A stretch of 64,000 nucleotides of DNA from Mesostigma viride (GCA_009746045.1 RPFO01000744.1:1091135-1155134); one strand, 5' to 3'. Counted from the first letter of the stretch, positions 1-29,682 are shown. A program made the numbers and translations. Notes: a model not told the origin generated them from the letters alone.

Positions 1-1
1 G

Positions 2-664
2 AAGAAGCTTGAAGCCATCACCGCTCACACCGAGGCCCTGGCCTCACAGGTCCCAAAGATAGCGGAGCAGACGGCCGCCATCGCATCCCAGCCACCCCGG
101 CTGGATGCTGGCGACCTCCCGCCCCTCTCCTATGCGGACCTGCTGCGGTCAGCGACCGCCTCCACCACCGACGCCATCGCCACGAAGCTCCACCAGGAGC
201 TGGAGGACCACCGCCAGGCCAACCAACGGGAGGCCACCGACCGCGCTCGCCGCGAGTGCCGAGTCGTTTCCCCCAGAAGCCAGGTGAGACGTCAACCTCC
301 CTTGCCGACGAGCTCAATTAAGGACCAGCTCCTTACCCTCATGGGCCTGGTAGGTGAGGTAGAACTGCGTGGGTGTCACCGCCTTCCCCACTCACGGGAC
401 AAGGCGGCTCCCCCACCAGTTCTGCTCACCTTCCCCTCCCGTGAGGACAAGCAGCGGTTCCTCTCTCGTCGCAAGCGGTTGCACGACCTCACCTGGATGC
501 TGGACGACGACCTGACCCCCGCTCAGCAGCTGCAGCGACGCGACCTGTGGCCGGAGTACCTCCGCCACAAGCAGGACCCCGGCCCAGAAGCCCAAGGTGT
601 ACTGGAGGGGCGGGGACCTGATGATCAACCACAAGATGTGGACGCCCCCCGCGGGCTAGACTAG
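2..664 (+). pseudogene. LINE ORF1-like protein, 5'-truncated by window edge
   Basis: An open frame runs from base 2 to the stop at 662-664 (about 220 codons). It starts with a predicted coiled-coil-like stretch, then a SYAxxL-type motif (LSYADLLRS), then a compact basic region with PPPVLLTFPSREDKQRF followed by an Arg/Lys-rich helix. This layout (coiled coil, then an RNA-binding-like fold ending in a V-L-L-T-F strand) matches ORF1 proteins of L1-type LINEs. The open frame at the right end of the window has the same order of motifs (TSYANMV, then GPIRVTF). No endonuclease or reverse transcriptase follows; the frame is succeeded by a 3' UTR and tail. The family assignment is inferred from pattern, not from a search. 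Confidence 0.55.
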
Positions 665-1099
665 CTAATAGTCCTAGCTTGTATCCATTGGTAGTCACTG
701 CCGCCATGGCAGCCACGCTTAGAACGTTTGCCTAGCCGTGCCAACATACCTAGTCCGGCACGTGCCCCGCTAACGCACGGTACACAACCAGCCATGTAGC
801 CTTAGCTTAGTCCTTGTTGTACAGCCATGCTACGTCAGCTATGATCAGTTTACTCGCCCACGCTCCTTGTTATATAAATGCCATGCTCACATGGGTCTTA
901 TTGCACCCACAGATTGCCGGAGCGTTAGCGTGTCCGTTTAGCTAACGTACGTGCCCGAATGCAGCTGTACGTGGCATGCCTTTGGCATGAAGGAGACTGG
1001 GGGTCTCTGCCCTTTCTCCTGTTGTGCACACACAGGGATTAAAAGCACTTCGGTGCTCCGTGACTCCCCAACGGGAGCACGAGTTTAATTAATTAATAA
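665..1099 (+). mobile_element. LINE 3' UTR with terminal hairpin and TTAAT tail
   Basis: Non-coding sequence directly after the ORF1-like frame. It ends in a stem-loop (GTGCTCC ... GGAGCAC at about 1053-1080) followed by TTTAATTAATTAAT. The same terminal hairpin plus AT tail occurs in reverse orientation at 28,224-28,275, and related versions end the elements at 8.69, 24.93, 26.23 and 32.40 kb, so this is read as the 3' end of a retrotransposon. Confidence 0.6.
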
Positions 1100-1617
1100 T
1101 AGATCTGTAGATGTAATCTGCGTAGTGGGGTACTATGACTAGGTATATCTGCCGGCCAGGTGTTAATTTAGTGGTCCGTTCCTACTAACCTGTGCACTAC
1201 TGTGGATGTCAGTTTATAGCGCAGTCGGGATCAGGACATGAGTATCGACTCGGCCCGAGTCCAATGCGAGGAAGTGTAGCATCAGAATGAAAAGCAGCCA
1301 ACGGTTATACTTCATCCAACAGATTTTGGAATGAATAGAGCTCAGAATTTGGATTGAGCCGGGTTAATTGTGGGTGAACCTTGGGTATGCCCCTAAAAAC
1401 CCTCAGGCTCCGGGAGAAGCCTTTGTATTTTCCTGGGCTATCGGGGGTTAGCATGCAACCTACCCCCACATGACCCGTCATGAATCATGGCCAAGCGTAC
1501 GGTCGTCTTGGATAGTCCGGATGACGCGGAGTTGCTATCTGCGACTCCAGACCTGGGCGAGTGAGTCGCGCCACTTGCATTCGCGGGTTAAGTATCCGCG
1601 TAGAAAAGTACCGGCCT
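1100..1617. other. Intergenic, nothing recognised
   Basis: No coding pattern, RNA gene or element boundary could be supported in this stretch. Confidence 0.5.
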
Positions 1618-1663
1618 CAGCTAGTACTCTGTGGCATGCCTTCAGTTCATGTTCACGCACTTA
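1618..1663 (+). mobile_element. Very short LINE 3' end
   Basis: AGTACTCTGTGGCATGCC followed by a TTACTTAAG tail resembles the 3' terminus of the LINE at 27.6 kb (AGTACTCCGTGGCATGCC, then repeated TACT). It carries no coding part. The next element is inserted in its tail. Confidence 0.5.
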
Positions 1664-1903
1664 CTTAAGTAAGGTAAGTAAGTACTTGCGTGTCATGCGC
1701 AAAGGCATGCCACGGAGCACTATGCTAATCTCATTAGAAAAATAATTACACAAAAGTTTAAACAAATATCGTCTGCATCATCCCCCAACCGTTAAGCACT
1801 AGATGGGGATGTAATCCTCATCCGAGCTGTCCTCTACTGTAATATGGCAGACGAGGCGGTAGTGTAGCGGCTATCCTCAGGACCAATAACCTCCACGCAC
1901 TTA
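1654..1903 (-). mobile_element. 5'-truncated LINE 3' end, antisense, with 10-bp target duplication
   Basis: The reverse complement of 1664-1893 matches 27,450-27,675: the last coding codons, the stop, the 3' UTR and the TACT-repeat tail of the LINE at 25.4-27.7 kb. It is bounded by a direct repeat CACGCACTTA at 1654-1663 and 1894-1903, which I read as the target-site duplication. It is a dead-on-arrival copy of about 230 bp. Confidence 0.85.
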
Positions 1904-3218
1904 TTAACTTACTTACTTGGATTGAGCATGTTTTCCTGATGGTGGTGACCGGATGGAATCATGGTGGTGACCATCTCACGCGACTTCATCATGGTCAGCC
2001 GGCCCCAACATGCAAAAACTCTTTTTTGTGATGACACCTATGTGTAGACACTCAAGAAACTCAGTTATCACTTCCTCGTGCCGTAATCCCTCATGCAACT
2101 AACCTGATCGCTCCCACAACTTTTCGCTCTCCCGCTGTCCATGTCATCCATGCATCACTAACCTTCCGGCTGTAGATAAATTAAAGTGAGACAACTATTC
2201 CTGGATGCGCATGGCGGTCCAGCGTCATGTAAGGACTAGAGCAGTGCACCGGCCATTCTTTGAATAACAAGCAGGATCTATGTGATGCAAAGAATATGGG
2301 CCTGCCGTACGTGGGTTCGACATTGGGTGTTGTCTCATGCACCTTGATTGATTAGTTTACACGCAAGTGCGTCACGTGCACTCATGCACCTTGTCTCAGT
2401 GCAACGTTTTCTTCCATTCCTTGGTTGTGTCATAGGCAAATGCGCAGATGTCCAAACTCGGGTGTTTATTGAGCATGCGTACTGTCACATAAACCAGCAA
2501 CACCACTAACAATGTGCACACGCATGATAACTTGATTTCAAAATATTTTGACATTAGAAATTACATAGAAAATGGGTTGAATATGACCAAAATCCCACTA
2601 AACCCTTGAAAGGCACTCAAAATGAGATCAATCACAGTCGATTTGTACTTACAAGTGCTGCTATTTGTTTCCCTGCTGTGAGAACTGTGCGGGCAGGTAC
2701 TAGAAAATTATACACTCAAGAAACGGCGTTTCGTTACGCCTACCAACAACAGAACACGATGATCAATTAATGAGGAACAAAGGCACGGCAACAATGAACC
2801 AAGGCCATCACCCAAAAATTTGGGTGGGTTTCAAATAGACAGCAGGTTTGTTGATACTAAGCAGTGAAGCCATGTCAAACGAGCTGTATATGGTGAAGTG
2901 GGCTATCCAGGATAGCTGGAAAAAAAGCGAGCCAATCTTCAACCCGTCTGAGTCATGGTGGGTGCTGCTGGTTCCACAAAATTGTGCAGCTGCAAAGCAT
3001 AGCAGACCACACACGCAGGCAGGTGCAAAAGCCATAATCAGCAAGAAAAATCACACCTAGGTGGTCATGCACTACCAGTCTTGGGTGTCTTACCCGGTAT
3101 GGAGGCAACATACCCAGGCACGCAAAGCAGCCTGGAGGCAAGCACTGTGATGTACTGGCAGTAACCGTGGGATACCTCCCTTTACCTGACCAACTACCGA
3201 GAAAAGTATAGATTGGAT
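1904..3218. other. Intergenic, nothing recognised
   Basis: Several short open frames exist on both strands (for example around 2808-3141) but none shows a domain, and they overlap one another. A short stretch near 2368-2386 resembles the CACGTGAC hairpin found at LINE tails elsewhere. The last exon of the minus-strand ligase gene, if there is one beyond exon 14, could lie here but was not identified. Confidence 0.4.
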
Positions 3219-3328
3219 ACCCACCAGTTGGCCAACGAGAATAGTACGATAGGGGTTAAGCAGCTCGACCCATTAAAGAGAGAAAATGAACCCACCACTT
3301 GTCCGACGACGTAACCGTCGTCCCAAAT
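3219..3328 (-). repeat. Decayed copies of the exon 14 donor region
   Basis: Positions 3290-3328 (plus strand CCCACCACTTGTCCGACGAC...) and, more weakly, 3219-3250 resemble the end of exon 14 and its 5' splice site at 4031-4070. A third, much closer copy lies at 3911-3950. Confidence 0.6.
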
Positions 3329-3373
3329 GGAAATAACAGATGGCAATAGCAGGTCATTGTAGAGCACCTAAGC

Positions 3374-3416
3374 TAATCAATTAATTAATTAATAGACACG
3401 TGACTGCGTCACGTGA
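3374..3416 (-). mobile_element. LINE/SINE tail with CACGTGA hairpin
   Basis: An AT tail (TTAATTAATTAATTAAT) followed by AGACACGTGACTGCGTCACGTG. The seven-base arms CACGTGA/TCACGTG form a perfect stem. The same AGAC-hairpin-plus-tail layout is seen at 24,842-24,879 and 28,224-28,275. Confidence 0.5.
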
Positions 3417-3820
3417 GCATAAGTCCTCAGTGGGAGGGGAACATGGGATGGAATGGATGGTGTAAGCTAGCTAGGTCCTAGTTACAGGGTTGTGGGCACC
3501 ACGGCCCGAATCGCTATGAATGCCATACGCGGTCACACGCGGAGCCCCCACAGACTTGGGGGTGGTCTCCTTCATCACTGCTTGCCATCTATCCTTGCGA
3601 ACCATCTGCCTCCATATTACAGGCAAACCAGGAGGCTGCCCGGGTGTGAGCCCGTCACGTCTAGTGTAGCACATGTCCATGCCGAGTCTATCACGAAAAG
3701 TCCACAGGAGGCGACCCTGCCGCGCGCGGCCTGGGGCACGCCAGGTGAGGACAAACGTCCGGGCTGGGCGGGCTAAGCGCCTAAGTATCGTACGGTATCT
3801 GGTCCATCAAGTCACTTATC

Positions 3821-4030
3821 TCAGAGCAGAGCATGCCAAAAAAGGGGATATGTCAGCGGCTAACTGTCACTTCACGCAGCGGATTCATCCTGTGCCCATT
3901 CATCATCCTGTGCCCACCACTTGGCCGACGAGGTACCGATCGTCCTGGATTAATACAACAGGCCATCTTAGAGCAGAGCATGCCACAAAAGGGGATACAT
4001 CAGCGGCTAATTGTTACTTCACGCAGCGGA
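3821..4030 (-). repeat. Tandem duplication of about 140 bp spanning the exon 14 donor
   Basis: 3821-3895 matches 3961-4030 (AGAGCAGAGCATGCCA...GGGGATA...CAGCGGCTAA...CACTTCACGCAGCGGAT). 3911-3950 matches 4031-4070, which contains the last codons and 5' splice site of exon 14. So the end of the exon plus the start of the intron has been duplicated downstream, and the copied donor (CAAGTG|GTGGGC on the sense strand) is intact. Confidence 0.85.
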
Positions 4031-4037
4031 TACCCAC

Positions 4038-22478
<18,441 letters not shown>

Positions 22479-22747
22479 GGTCGCCGAAGCTGCCTGCGGA
22501 TATGCTTATCTCATAAATAGGTTCACTGTCGCGAATCCATCCGCCTCGCAAATGCCATGGCCTAGATGCCAAACAACGCCTCTTGGTAAAGGCAGGCCAT
22601 GCTACCAGTCGACCATGACGCCAAGCTTTCTGAGCGTCCAGGTCACACGATACATACAGGTCAATGGTGGGGAAATGACGGATGTGGCAAATTCGAGACA
22701 CGCAGCGCTTTCTCCCAATTCGGGCATGCGGCATGCTTGTGTACTGT

Positions 22748-22972
22748 AACTGTGGGGTTTTGGAAATCACACCCGGTGTTGGGAGCACCCGGTGACGCGT
22801 GACGCGTGACGCTAGGGTACGGTACGCGTCGATAAATACGAATGGAAGGAACGAACGGGACGGTGTGGGCCGATTAATACGAATGCCGTATGCATACGAG
22901 GCGGCATGAGCCGGCAACGACGTTACAAGGAACGAACAGAACGGACAGCGCAGCCTAGTGGCGCCTACTAGG
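22748..22972. repeat. Dispersed repeat upstream of the ligase start (inverted partner at 30.26 kb)
   Basis: TTTGGAAATCACACCCGGTGTTGGGAGCACCCGGTGACGCG... through CGCAGCCTAGTGGCGCC matches 30,264-30,478 in the opposite orientation with few changes. It contains a short GACGCGT tandem and begins about 270 bp upstream of the ATG, so it occupies the likely promoter region. Confidence 0.85.
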
Positions 22973-22979
22973 GCGCCAG

Positions 22980-24830
22980 AGCAGGTGCACGTGCGAAGGC
23001 TACTGAACGGGTACCATGCGACTCGGTGCGTAAATTTTGGGTGCGGAAGTACAAATGACAGAATAAACTGCAGGCGCGCCAACTTCCAAGCAAGGGTTCG
23101 CGCAGGGCGCAAGGCAGAAAACGTCCAAGTCCATCGCTATGGCCAAGCATAAGCGGGGGCGTTTGCTTACTGTAGCATAATGAAGAGAACTCCACAGCAA
23201 GAGAATGCGGCGGACCGAAAGAATGTAGCGGCATTAGTGCCAGTCAAGTAGTCTGACATTTCAGTTCCTTGTCTATAAACGGCTGAATCCTTGCGTTGCA
23301 GTTCTAGCTGGCAAGACAAACTAGCCCAGTCAAGAAAATGGCGGCTAGGATTGGTTTCTTTAAAATCTTCGGCTTTGCTGTGGAGGAGATCCGTCGGGTT
23401 GTGCGCAGCACTTTTCACATCTCGTTGCGGACTATATTCGCACGATGATAAGTTCTTTCAACCTGCATGAAGGTGCGGGCACAAGACGACGATATTTAGG
23501 CAAATATTTTCCATTGCAGGACGCAGGTCCCATGGTGCTTTGTGTCGTAACGGCGGTGTTGCCACTTCGAAATGAGCTGCTCCGCAGGTGCTGATAACTT
23601 CGCCAGCTGAGCGGACGCTACAGGAAAGCAAGCCTCGGTTATTACTGGCGCTGCCAGCAAGACAGAAAGAGCGGTGAGACCGGATGGGCGCAGCTAAGCA
23701 GGCGGCTAGCGAGCATCCTGCAGATGTTCCCTCCCATCCAGGAATGGCCGCTCCATTTGTTGCATTGTTGTGACAATATTCGCTCGGATCCTTACTACAC
23801 CGATTTGCAAGTCTGTTCAAAATATTGTATACACAATCAAAGTGTGTCGATATCATTTTGAGAGAATGGATCGCTTGCTTGTGTCATGTTAGTCGGTTGT
23901 ATTGGTAGTTACAATCATCTCTATCCTGTTCGGTTGGTTTATTCCAACCAGTCAGTCAATACTCGTGTGTCAATGAAGGGAGCTCACCATACCGTGATGC
24001 CATCGTAACACCTTGATGTTGTGCAACGTTGCCCATTGTCATACTTGTTTCTCCGACAAAAGTTATGTGCAGATGTTGTCTCCATGATAGCTTTCTGCCA
24101 TCCTTGCACGCAAACATGTGAGGGATAGGGTTACTTGCCATTATCCATTTAAGAAAGGGCCCTTGTGGTCAAGTGGCATCTGCAACAAGGAAGTTCCCAA
24201 TAAACAGATTTTAAAACAACCTGTTTGACATCTTTGTGCGCGGCATGTGTTTTCATGTCAGCTGCCAGGATCTCCTCTGCTCCAGCCTTTCTACCAAAGC
24301 GGGTTTACTGCATTGGTGACCTTTATGATGTTAAAGGGTGGCAAGGCGAAGGGTCCACAAGCGGAGGGGCGAGGTATTTTTTCCGCGGAGGACGGCGGGG
24401 TGGCGGGCAGTTGGGCGCTGCTGGGCGGGTGCCTTGTATAGTTACTAATGGCGTGGCTGTCCCAAGAATGTTGACAGTGGCAGCAGCCCAGGTGCTAAGC
24501 CAATAGATGAGGCATGCTTGGGATGTTGTGGTGTGGGGCAGGTAAAGGCCACTAGGTGCCCTTGGCGCTTGTACCATGACCACATGCCGTTGTCATCTTG
24601 TTTCCCCTAACATGTGTGGAGTCTCTACACGGCATCAGCGCCCTCCTCGTATGTAGGCCCGTTCTAGAAACAAGGTGTGTGCTGTGCCGGGGGTCAGGTG
24701 AGGCGCGGTGGGGTGCCGGCAACATGACGACCGGGAGTGCCAGAATGGTTTGGGTTGTACAAAGCACACAAAGCGCTATGATTCATGCATATGTGTTGTA
24801 ATTATTTAGTGAGTAAGTAAAAAAGCATGT
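22980..24830. other. Intergenic, nothing recognised
   Basis: No convincing gene on either strand. Small open frames (for example near 23,458-23,856 and 24,225-24,583) lack domains. Confidence 0.45.
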
Positions 24831-24831
24831 T

Positions 24832-24889
24832 AATTCTTACATTAATTAATTAATTATTTAATAGACACGTGACTGCGTAAATTCTTACA
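24832..24889 (-). mobile_element. 38-bp tail-only retroinsertion
   Basis: A direct repeat AATTCTTACA (24,832-24,841 and 24,880-24,889) flanks 38 bp consisting of a TTAATTAATTAATT tail plus AGACACGTGACTGCGT, the first half of the terminal hairpin seen complete at 3,394-3,413. Confidence 0.75.
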
Positions 24890-24894
24890 CATTA

Positions 24895-25440
24895 GAACTA
24901 TAAAAATTAAATTAAGTTAAATTATAACATGCCTCCGTTGGGAGATCACGTAGCACATATTCCTTGATGGTTGGGGGGGATGGAAGGAGCCGCGTAATCC
25001 GACTATCCTAACTCTAATCTAGTCTAGAAAAATCCTAACTACCCTACTCATCGAAACGCCTCCTCCGCTTGGGGGGAGGTGGTTTGCCCACAGGGTCGGG
25101 CGTGTGAGCCTTGACAATCCTCTTCCACCGCGTCTTGTTCTGCATGGCAGTCCAAAGAAGGGAGAGAGAGTGGATGCGGTATTCAAACTGGGCTGGGACC
25201 AGTAGGTCATCCAGCAACATCTGTACGTAGTTCGTGACATGTTTCCCTACCTTTTTGGGAATGTCTGATTTCTGGCCTGCGCTGGTTGTCTCCTTGATGT
25301 CCTTGGGGCCAGGCCAGGTCAGAATGTGCCGTCCTGGCTGGCCAAGCCGCTGGGGGCCGGCCAGACCAAGGGAATTAGACCTATACCGACAATATAAGCC
25401 CTCGAGGGGGCACATTAACCGGTACTCCCGGCCACGTGGA
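24895..25440 (-). pseudogene. 5'-truncated LINE, C-terminal coding end and 3' UTR
   Basis: Minus strand reading GRHILTWPGPKDI, then HVTNYVQMLLDDL, then WTAMQNKTRWKRIV, ending KRRRRFDE and a stop near 25,044. It is related to the C-terminal region of the plus-strand LINE (GRHLLLWQGP, RTYVTQLLEDAGL, DKEKWAAI). The 3' UTR ends with CTCCCAACGGAGGCATGTT and an AT-rich tail. The coding part is cut off near 25,400-25,440 where the other LINE begins. Confidence 0.8.
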
Positions 25441-25442
25441 CT

Positions 25443-27542
25443 ATGCAAATATTTCAAAGAGGCTGCCCCATTGAGCCCCCGCAGGCGCCCACCAGCGAGA
25501 CGGACTACCTAGTCCCACCGCTCTCCGGCCCCTTGGTGGACGGCCCCCACGACGAGTGGACTCCCCAGGAATGGGCTGCTGCCATCTCCACCCTCCGCAA
25601 TGATGCTGCCATGGGAGTGGACAATATTTCACCGGAGGTGGTTAAGATGCCTGAGCTTGAGCCTTTCCTCCGGGGTGTTTGCAACCGGATTCTACGAGAT
25701 GGCCTCCCCCCGCCGACGTATTGGAAGACCGCTGTCCGGGTCATGCTGTACAAGGGCAAGGGGTCCGCCGCGGATACCGGCAACTACCGCGGCGTATGCC
25801 TCCAAAGCTGCGTGCTGAAAGTCTTCATGCGTCTCCTGCACTGAACCGCATGCGCGCCAGCCTCGATCCCCACCTAGGTGAGTCCCAGATGGGCTTCCGT
25901 GTTGGTCGCAATTGTGTTATGGTCACTATTACCGCGCGCCGCCTGATCGAGGAAGTGGGCCGCCTGGCCCCCGGCCTCTTGCCATTGCTATTGATCTTCG
26001 TGGATTACACCAAGGCATTCGATACGGTTATATGGGACGCCCTGTGGGTGGTCCTTCACCTGTTCCGTGTCCCATCGTACATCGTTGAGATCATCCGCCA
26101 GTTCTATGAAGGGTCCCAAGCCCAGGTCCGTACCGCCGACGGCGTCACTCCGGCGTTTCCCCTGCACACCGGGGTGTGGCAGGGCTGTGTGCTCTCCCCA
26201 TATCTATTCATCATTATTGAATTGAATTGAATTGGAACATAACTCCGTTGGGAGTATATGTAGCACATAGCCCAGAGAAGGGGCATATGGCCTATCATAC
26301 ATTCTAAGCTACTTCCTGCAAGGGTGGGAATGTAAACAACACTTGCTCTAGGTGCACTAGGGCACCTGCACCCTCATGATCTTCACACTATGCCCAGCTA
26401 AGGGCATAGTTTCATCATTATGGTGGACTATATTATGCGGCGTGCACAAGCCCGCTTCGCCCGGGTGGAGGGGCGCCCGCCGGGGATCGAGGTCACGGAG
26501 TACGCCAGCTACGGCGGGGTTGACCCACCCTACCGCCTGAGCGATCTGATCTACGCTGATGACACGACACTCGTGGAAACCCCGGAGTCAGCCCAACTGT
26601 GGCTAGACAGCTTATCACTGGAAGCGCGGGCGGTGGGGCTTATGATCAGCAAGAACACGGAGGTCATGGCCATCGGCTTCCCTGTTGGGATAGCCCCACC
26701 CACCCTCCTCTTGTTAGACGGCAGCCCCGTCCCCCCGGCGACTCGCTTCAAGCTCCTTGGCAGCTGGCTTCCCTCCACGGCCGACGACATCAACACCCGC
26801 ATTGGCCAGGCCTGGGCGGCCCTCCGCCGCCTCGACAGGTTCTGGACCTGTCGCTACCTGAGTGAGCGACGCAAGCGCATTCTGTTCAAGGCCCTTGTCC
26901 TCAGCATCCTCCTTTATGGCTGCGAGGCGTGGACCCTGGACCAGGCGCTGAGCCAGCAGCTTGACGGCACCGTCACTCGAATGCTCCGTCATATCCTCGG
27001 CGTCCGCTACCAAGAACGCCGCACCCGGGCCGAGCTCTACTGCGAGCTCCCTCTTGTCACCCATACCATCCGACACCGCCGCCTCCTCTTTGCCGGCCAT
27101 CTTGCCCGCACAGACCAGGTGAATACCGATGTGGGCCCCGCTGCCGGCCGGGGGGCTTAAGACGGGCCAACCAGGTAGACACCTCCTCCTATGGCAGGGT
27201 CCCCTTGTCCCATCGCAACCCACTGGCAAACTTGCGCGCGCCGGGCACCGGCGCGGCGCGACCCGGACCTATGTGACACAACTGCTTGAAGATGCAGGGC
27301 TTCTGGGACTATCCGTACTCCGCGCCCGCATGATTGACAAGGAGAAATGGGCTGCCATCTGCGATAAGCACCTCCCCGAGGGGTATGCTCCTGTTTTCTC
27401 CCCACGGGCCCCGCGGCCCGTTGCTAGCCAGGGTAGAAGTCCGCAGGTGGAGGTTATTGGTCCTGAGGATAGCCGCTACACTACCGCCTCGTCTGCCATT
27501 ACAGTAGAGGACAGCTCGGATGAGGATTACATCCCCATCTAG
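25443..27542 (+). pseudogene. LINE reverse transcriptase, 5'-truncated, frameshifted, SINE-interrupted
   Basis: The RT palm is clear: NDAAMGVDNISPEVVK, YKGKGSAADTGNYRGVCLQS, DYTKAFDTV, GVWQGCVLSPYLF, then LIYADDTTLV with the catalytic Asp pair. FKLLGSWL and the connection region with ILLYGCEAWTLDQ follow. The apurinic endonuclease and ORF1 are missing. The frame shifts near 25,840 and near 27,130-27,160, and a 193-bp insertion splits the palm at 26,218. The last part (RTYVTQLLEDAGL, DKEKWAAICDK) ends at a stop at 27,540-27,542. Confidence 0.92.
26207..26421 (-). mobile_element. SINE-like insertion inside the LINE RT, 11-bp target duplication
   Basis: TTCATCATTAT occurs at 26,207-26,217 and 26,411-26,421. 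The 193-bp insert, read on the minus strand, starts with a hairpin (CTATGCCC TTAGCT GGGCATAG), has a second palindrome (GGTGCCCTAGTGCACC), shares its 3' half with the element at 8,655-8,750, and ends CTCCCAACGGAGTTATGTTC plus an (ATTCA)n tail. The terminal motif resembles the 3' end of the neighbouring LINE. Confidence 0.9.
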
Positions 27543-27676
27543 TGCTTAACGGTTGGGGGATGATGCAGACGATATTTGTCTAAACTTTTGTGTAATTATT
27601 TTTCTAATGAGATTAGCATAGTACTCCGTGGCATGCCTTTGCGCATGACACGCAAGTACTTACTTACTTACTTTCA
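27543..27676 (+). mobile_element. LINE 3' UTR and TACT-repeat tail
   Basis: Follows the LINE stop codon and ends CGCAAGTACTTACTTACTTAC. The same sequence is found, reversed, at 1664-1893. Confidence 0.8.
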
Positions 27677-28890
27677 AAGAGGCCAAAAATTTGCGCTGTG
27701 CAAGTGTATAGTTGGATTGTTAATAAATTAGCACGTGACTGCGTCGGGTGGATGTAATTAGCTATCTGGTTCCTAAATACTCGATGCATTAACCCGTGTT
27801 TTTTTTTTAGAACGCGCTATACTGCGTTGTAAGCTATTTATAGAACACGTCATAACATCAAGGGAAATTTTTTTTTCATAGTCATGTGTATACTTTCCTG
27901 AAAGCCCATAAATCAAAGGATGTTTTGAGCTACTCAGACCTACAAAATGCTAATTCATTAGAGAGATACACTGGTTTGAATACAGGGGGTTCTGACCATG
28001 ACCGCGATTTGTTGACCCTAGGTCACAAGTCATGTGCTTATTCACAAATGGTTCATGAAAAAAAGCTGGCTTCTTGGACGAGCTATGGGCAACATATGCA
28101 GGCTCTGTGAAACAAAACTCAGGCCCATTGGGCACTGGAGCTATTTTTTATTAGCATTACAATTACAACGCAGTGGGAAACATGAGAGCCCTTCACAACA
28201 TGACCCAACGACACGAGCCCCATTAATTAATTAATTAATTAGACTCGTGCTCCCGTTGGGGAGTCACGGAGCACGATGGATGGATGGATGGATGGATGGG
28301 TACGTGCAAACAGTCCTACCGGTCTAATCTATCTACATCAGCTACCTACGACATCTATCTAACAGCATTCTAACTACAACATCTATCTAGACAGCCTAAC
28401 GATGCCCTATAAACGGGGATATCATGAGCTAGGAGGGTCAAAACGTTGAAAATAGGAGTTGTATAAGTTATACAGCATCAAACATGCATCAAACATCATG
28501 ACTGGATGACATAATATGACTGAATCAGGCAGCCATAGCCAAAGCATCATCCACTCTCACAACGTGTTGAGCACATGCCTCGTGGGAAGGGAGGCACTGG
28601 GTTTTCATTCCATAACGTGTGCAATACTGAAAGAAAGAGGCATGTGTAATGCAAGGCTTGGATAGGTTGAGTGATCCATGAGCTTACATGCAGGCAAAGA
28701 TGACGCTGGAATGCATGCTAGCAAATGGTGGCAAGATGCTAACAACGCATGATTATACACCATGATTATGGGCACCTAACTGATCTTCTTGCACAATCAA
28801 CGCAGTATAAACCATCAACATCCAATCCTCACGATATATTCACGGCTTGACGATGTATACAGCACCTAAATACTGCACAACTGCGACCTG
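27677..28890. other. Intergenic; retroelement tail at 28,224-28,275
   Basis: Mostly featureless AT-richer DNA. At 28,224-28,275 a TTAAT tail, GACTCGTGCTCC hairpin and (GGAT)n mark a minus-strand retroelement 3' end matching 1053-1099. A short AGCACGTGACTGCGTC stretch at 27,730-27,745 is related to the other hairpin type. Confidence 0.55.
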
Positions 28891-29682
28891 CTATGGCTGA
28901 CATGCAAGCAACGTCGAGTAGGATGGCGGTCTTAGAGAGGCTGGGCAGAGGTCGGTAGAAATAAGTGGAAAACTGGCAGAAACTACTATGTATGACGAAG
29001 ACTTGACGAGGGGGAAAATTTGAGGGAATTGGATGGATGAATCAATGAGAGGGAGTGCGGACGAGATGGGGAAGGGGATGATGTCACGATGGATAGGTGC
29101 AGGGACCGCGGGGGGGACAAATGGAGGGACAGGTGGAGGGGTGGACCGAGGGACATCCCCAACAATCGATGCATTCATGGTAAGTTGAATGACTGGATAA
29201 GAGGGAGCGTGGACGAGATGGAGGTACAAAGGGCGTGAGGGGTGAATGAAATCAATGAATTGGTAGAAACGGACAGTTGGAAAGATGGACGGAGGGATGT
29301 GGGCGCACGAACGCTTGAGGGACCATATGCCATCCGGCTCTGCCGATGCAGCTAGCGGCATTATGCGGACCAAGCCCGTGTACAAGGTTGCTATGTTGGA
29401 GGAATTCGTAGTGTAGGCGGGCTGGGTTGACCGGATGTAAGGACCCTCGGGTGGGACGTCGGAGGCGCGCGCTTGCAAGTAGCAGGTCGAGGATGACGGC
29501 AAAATCGAGGAAGCGGGGCCTGTGGCATGGCACAAACCATGGAGGTATGATGAGCATGGGCGAGTCGAGGAGGACATGCATGGGATGGGGGCAGAGCAAC
29601 CGAAGGCAATCGTACACAAAGGCTCGCGGATGGCACTAACATGATGCAAAAAAGATAAAATGGCACCCATTAAGGGCAGCAC
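28891..29682 (-). other. Open frame without recognised domain
   Basis: A 263-codon minus frame rich in Pro/Ser with TPPPVPPFVPPAVPAP. Two other frames are also long and open here, so base composition rather than selection may explain it. It lies just downstream of the possible membrane-anchor exon at 29.83-29.99 kb and could be part of the same gene, but no splice pattern could be fixed. Confidence 0.2.
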
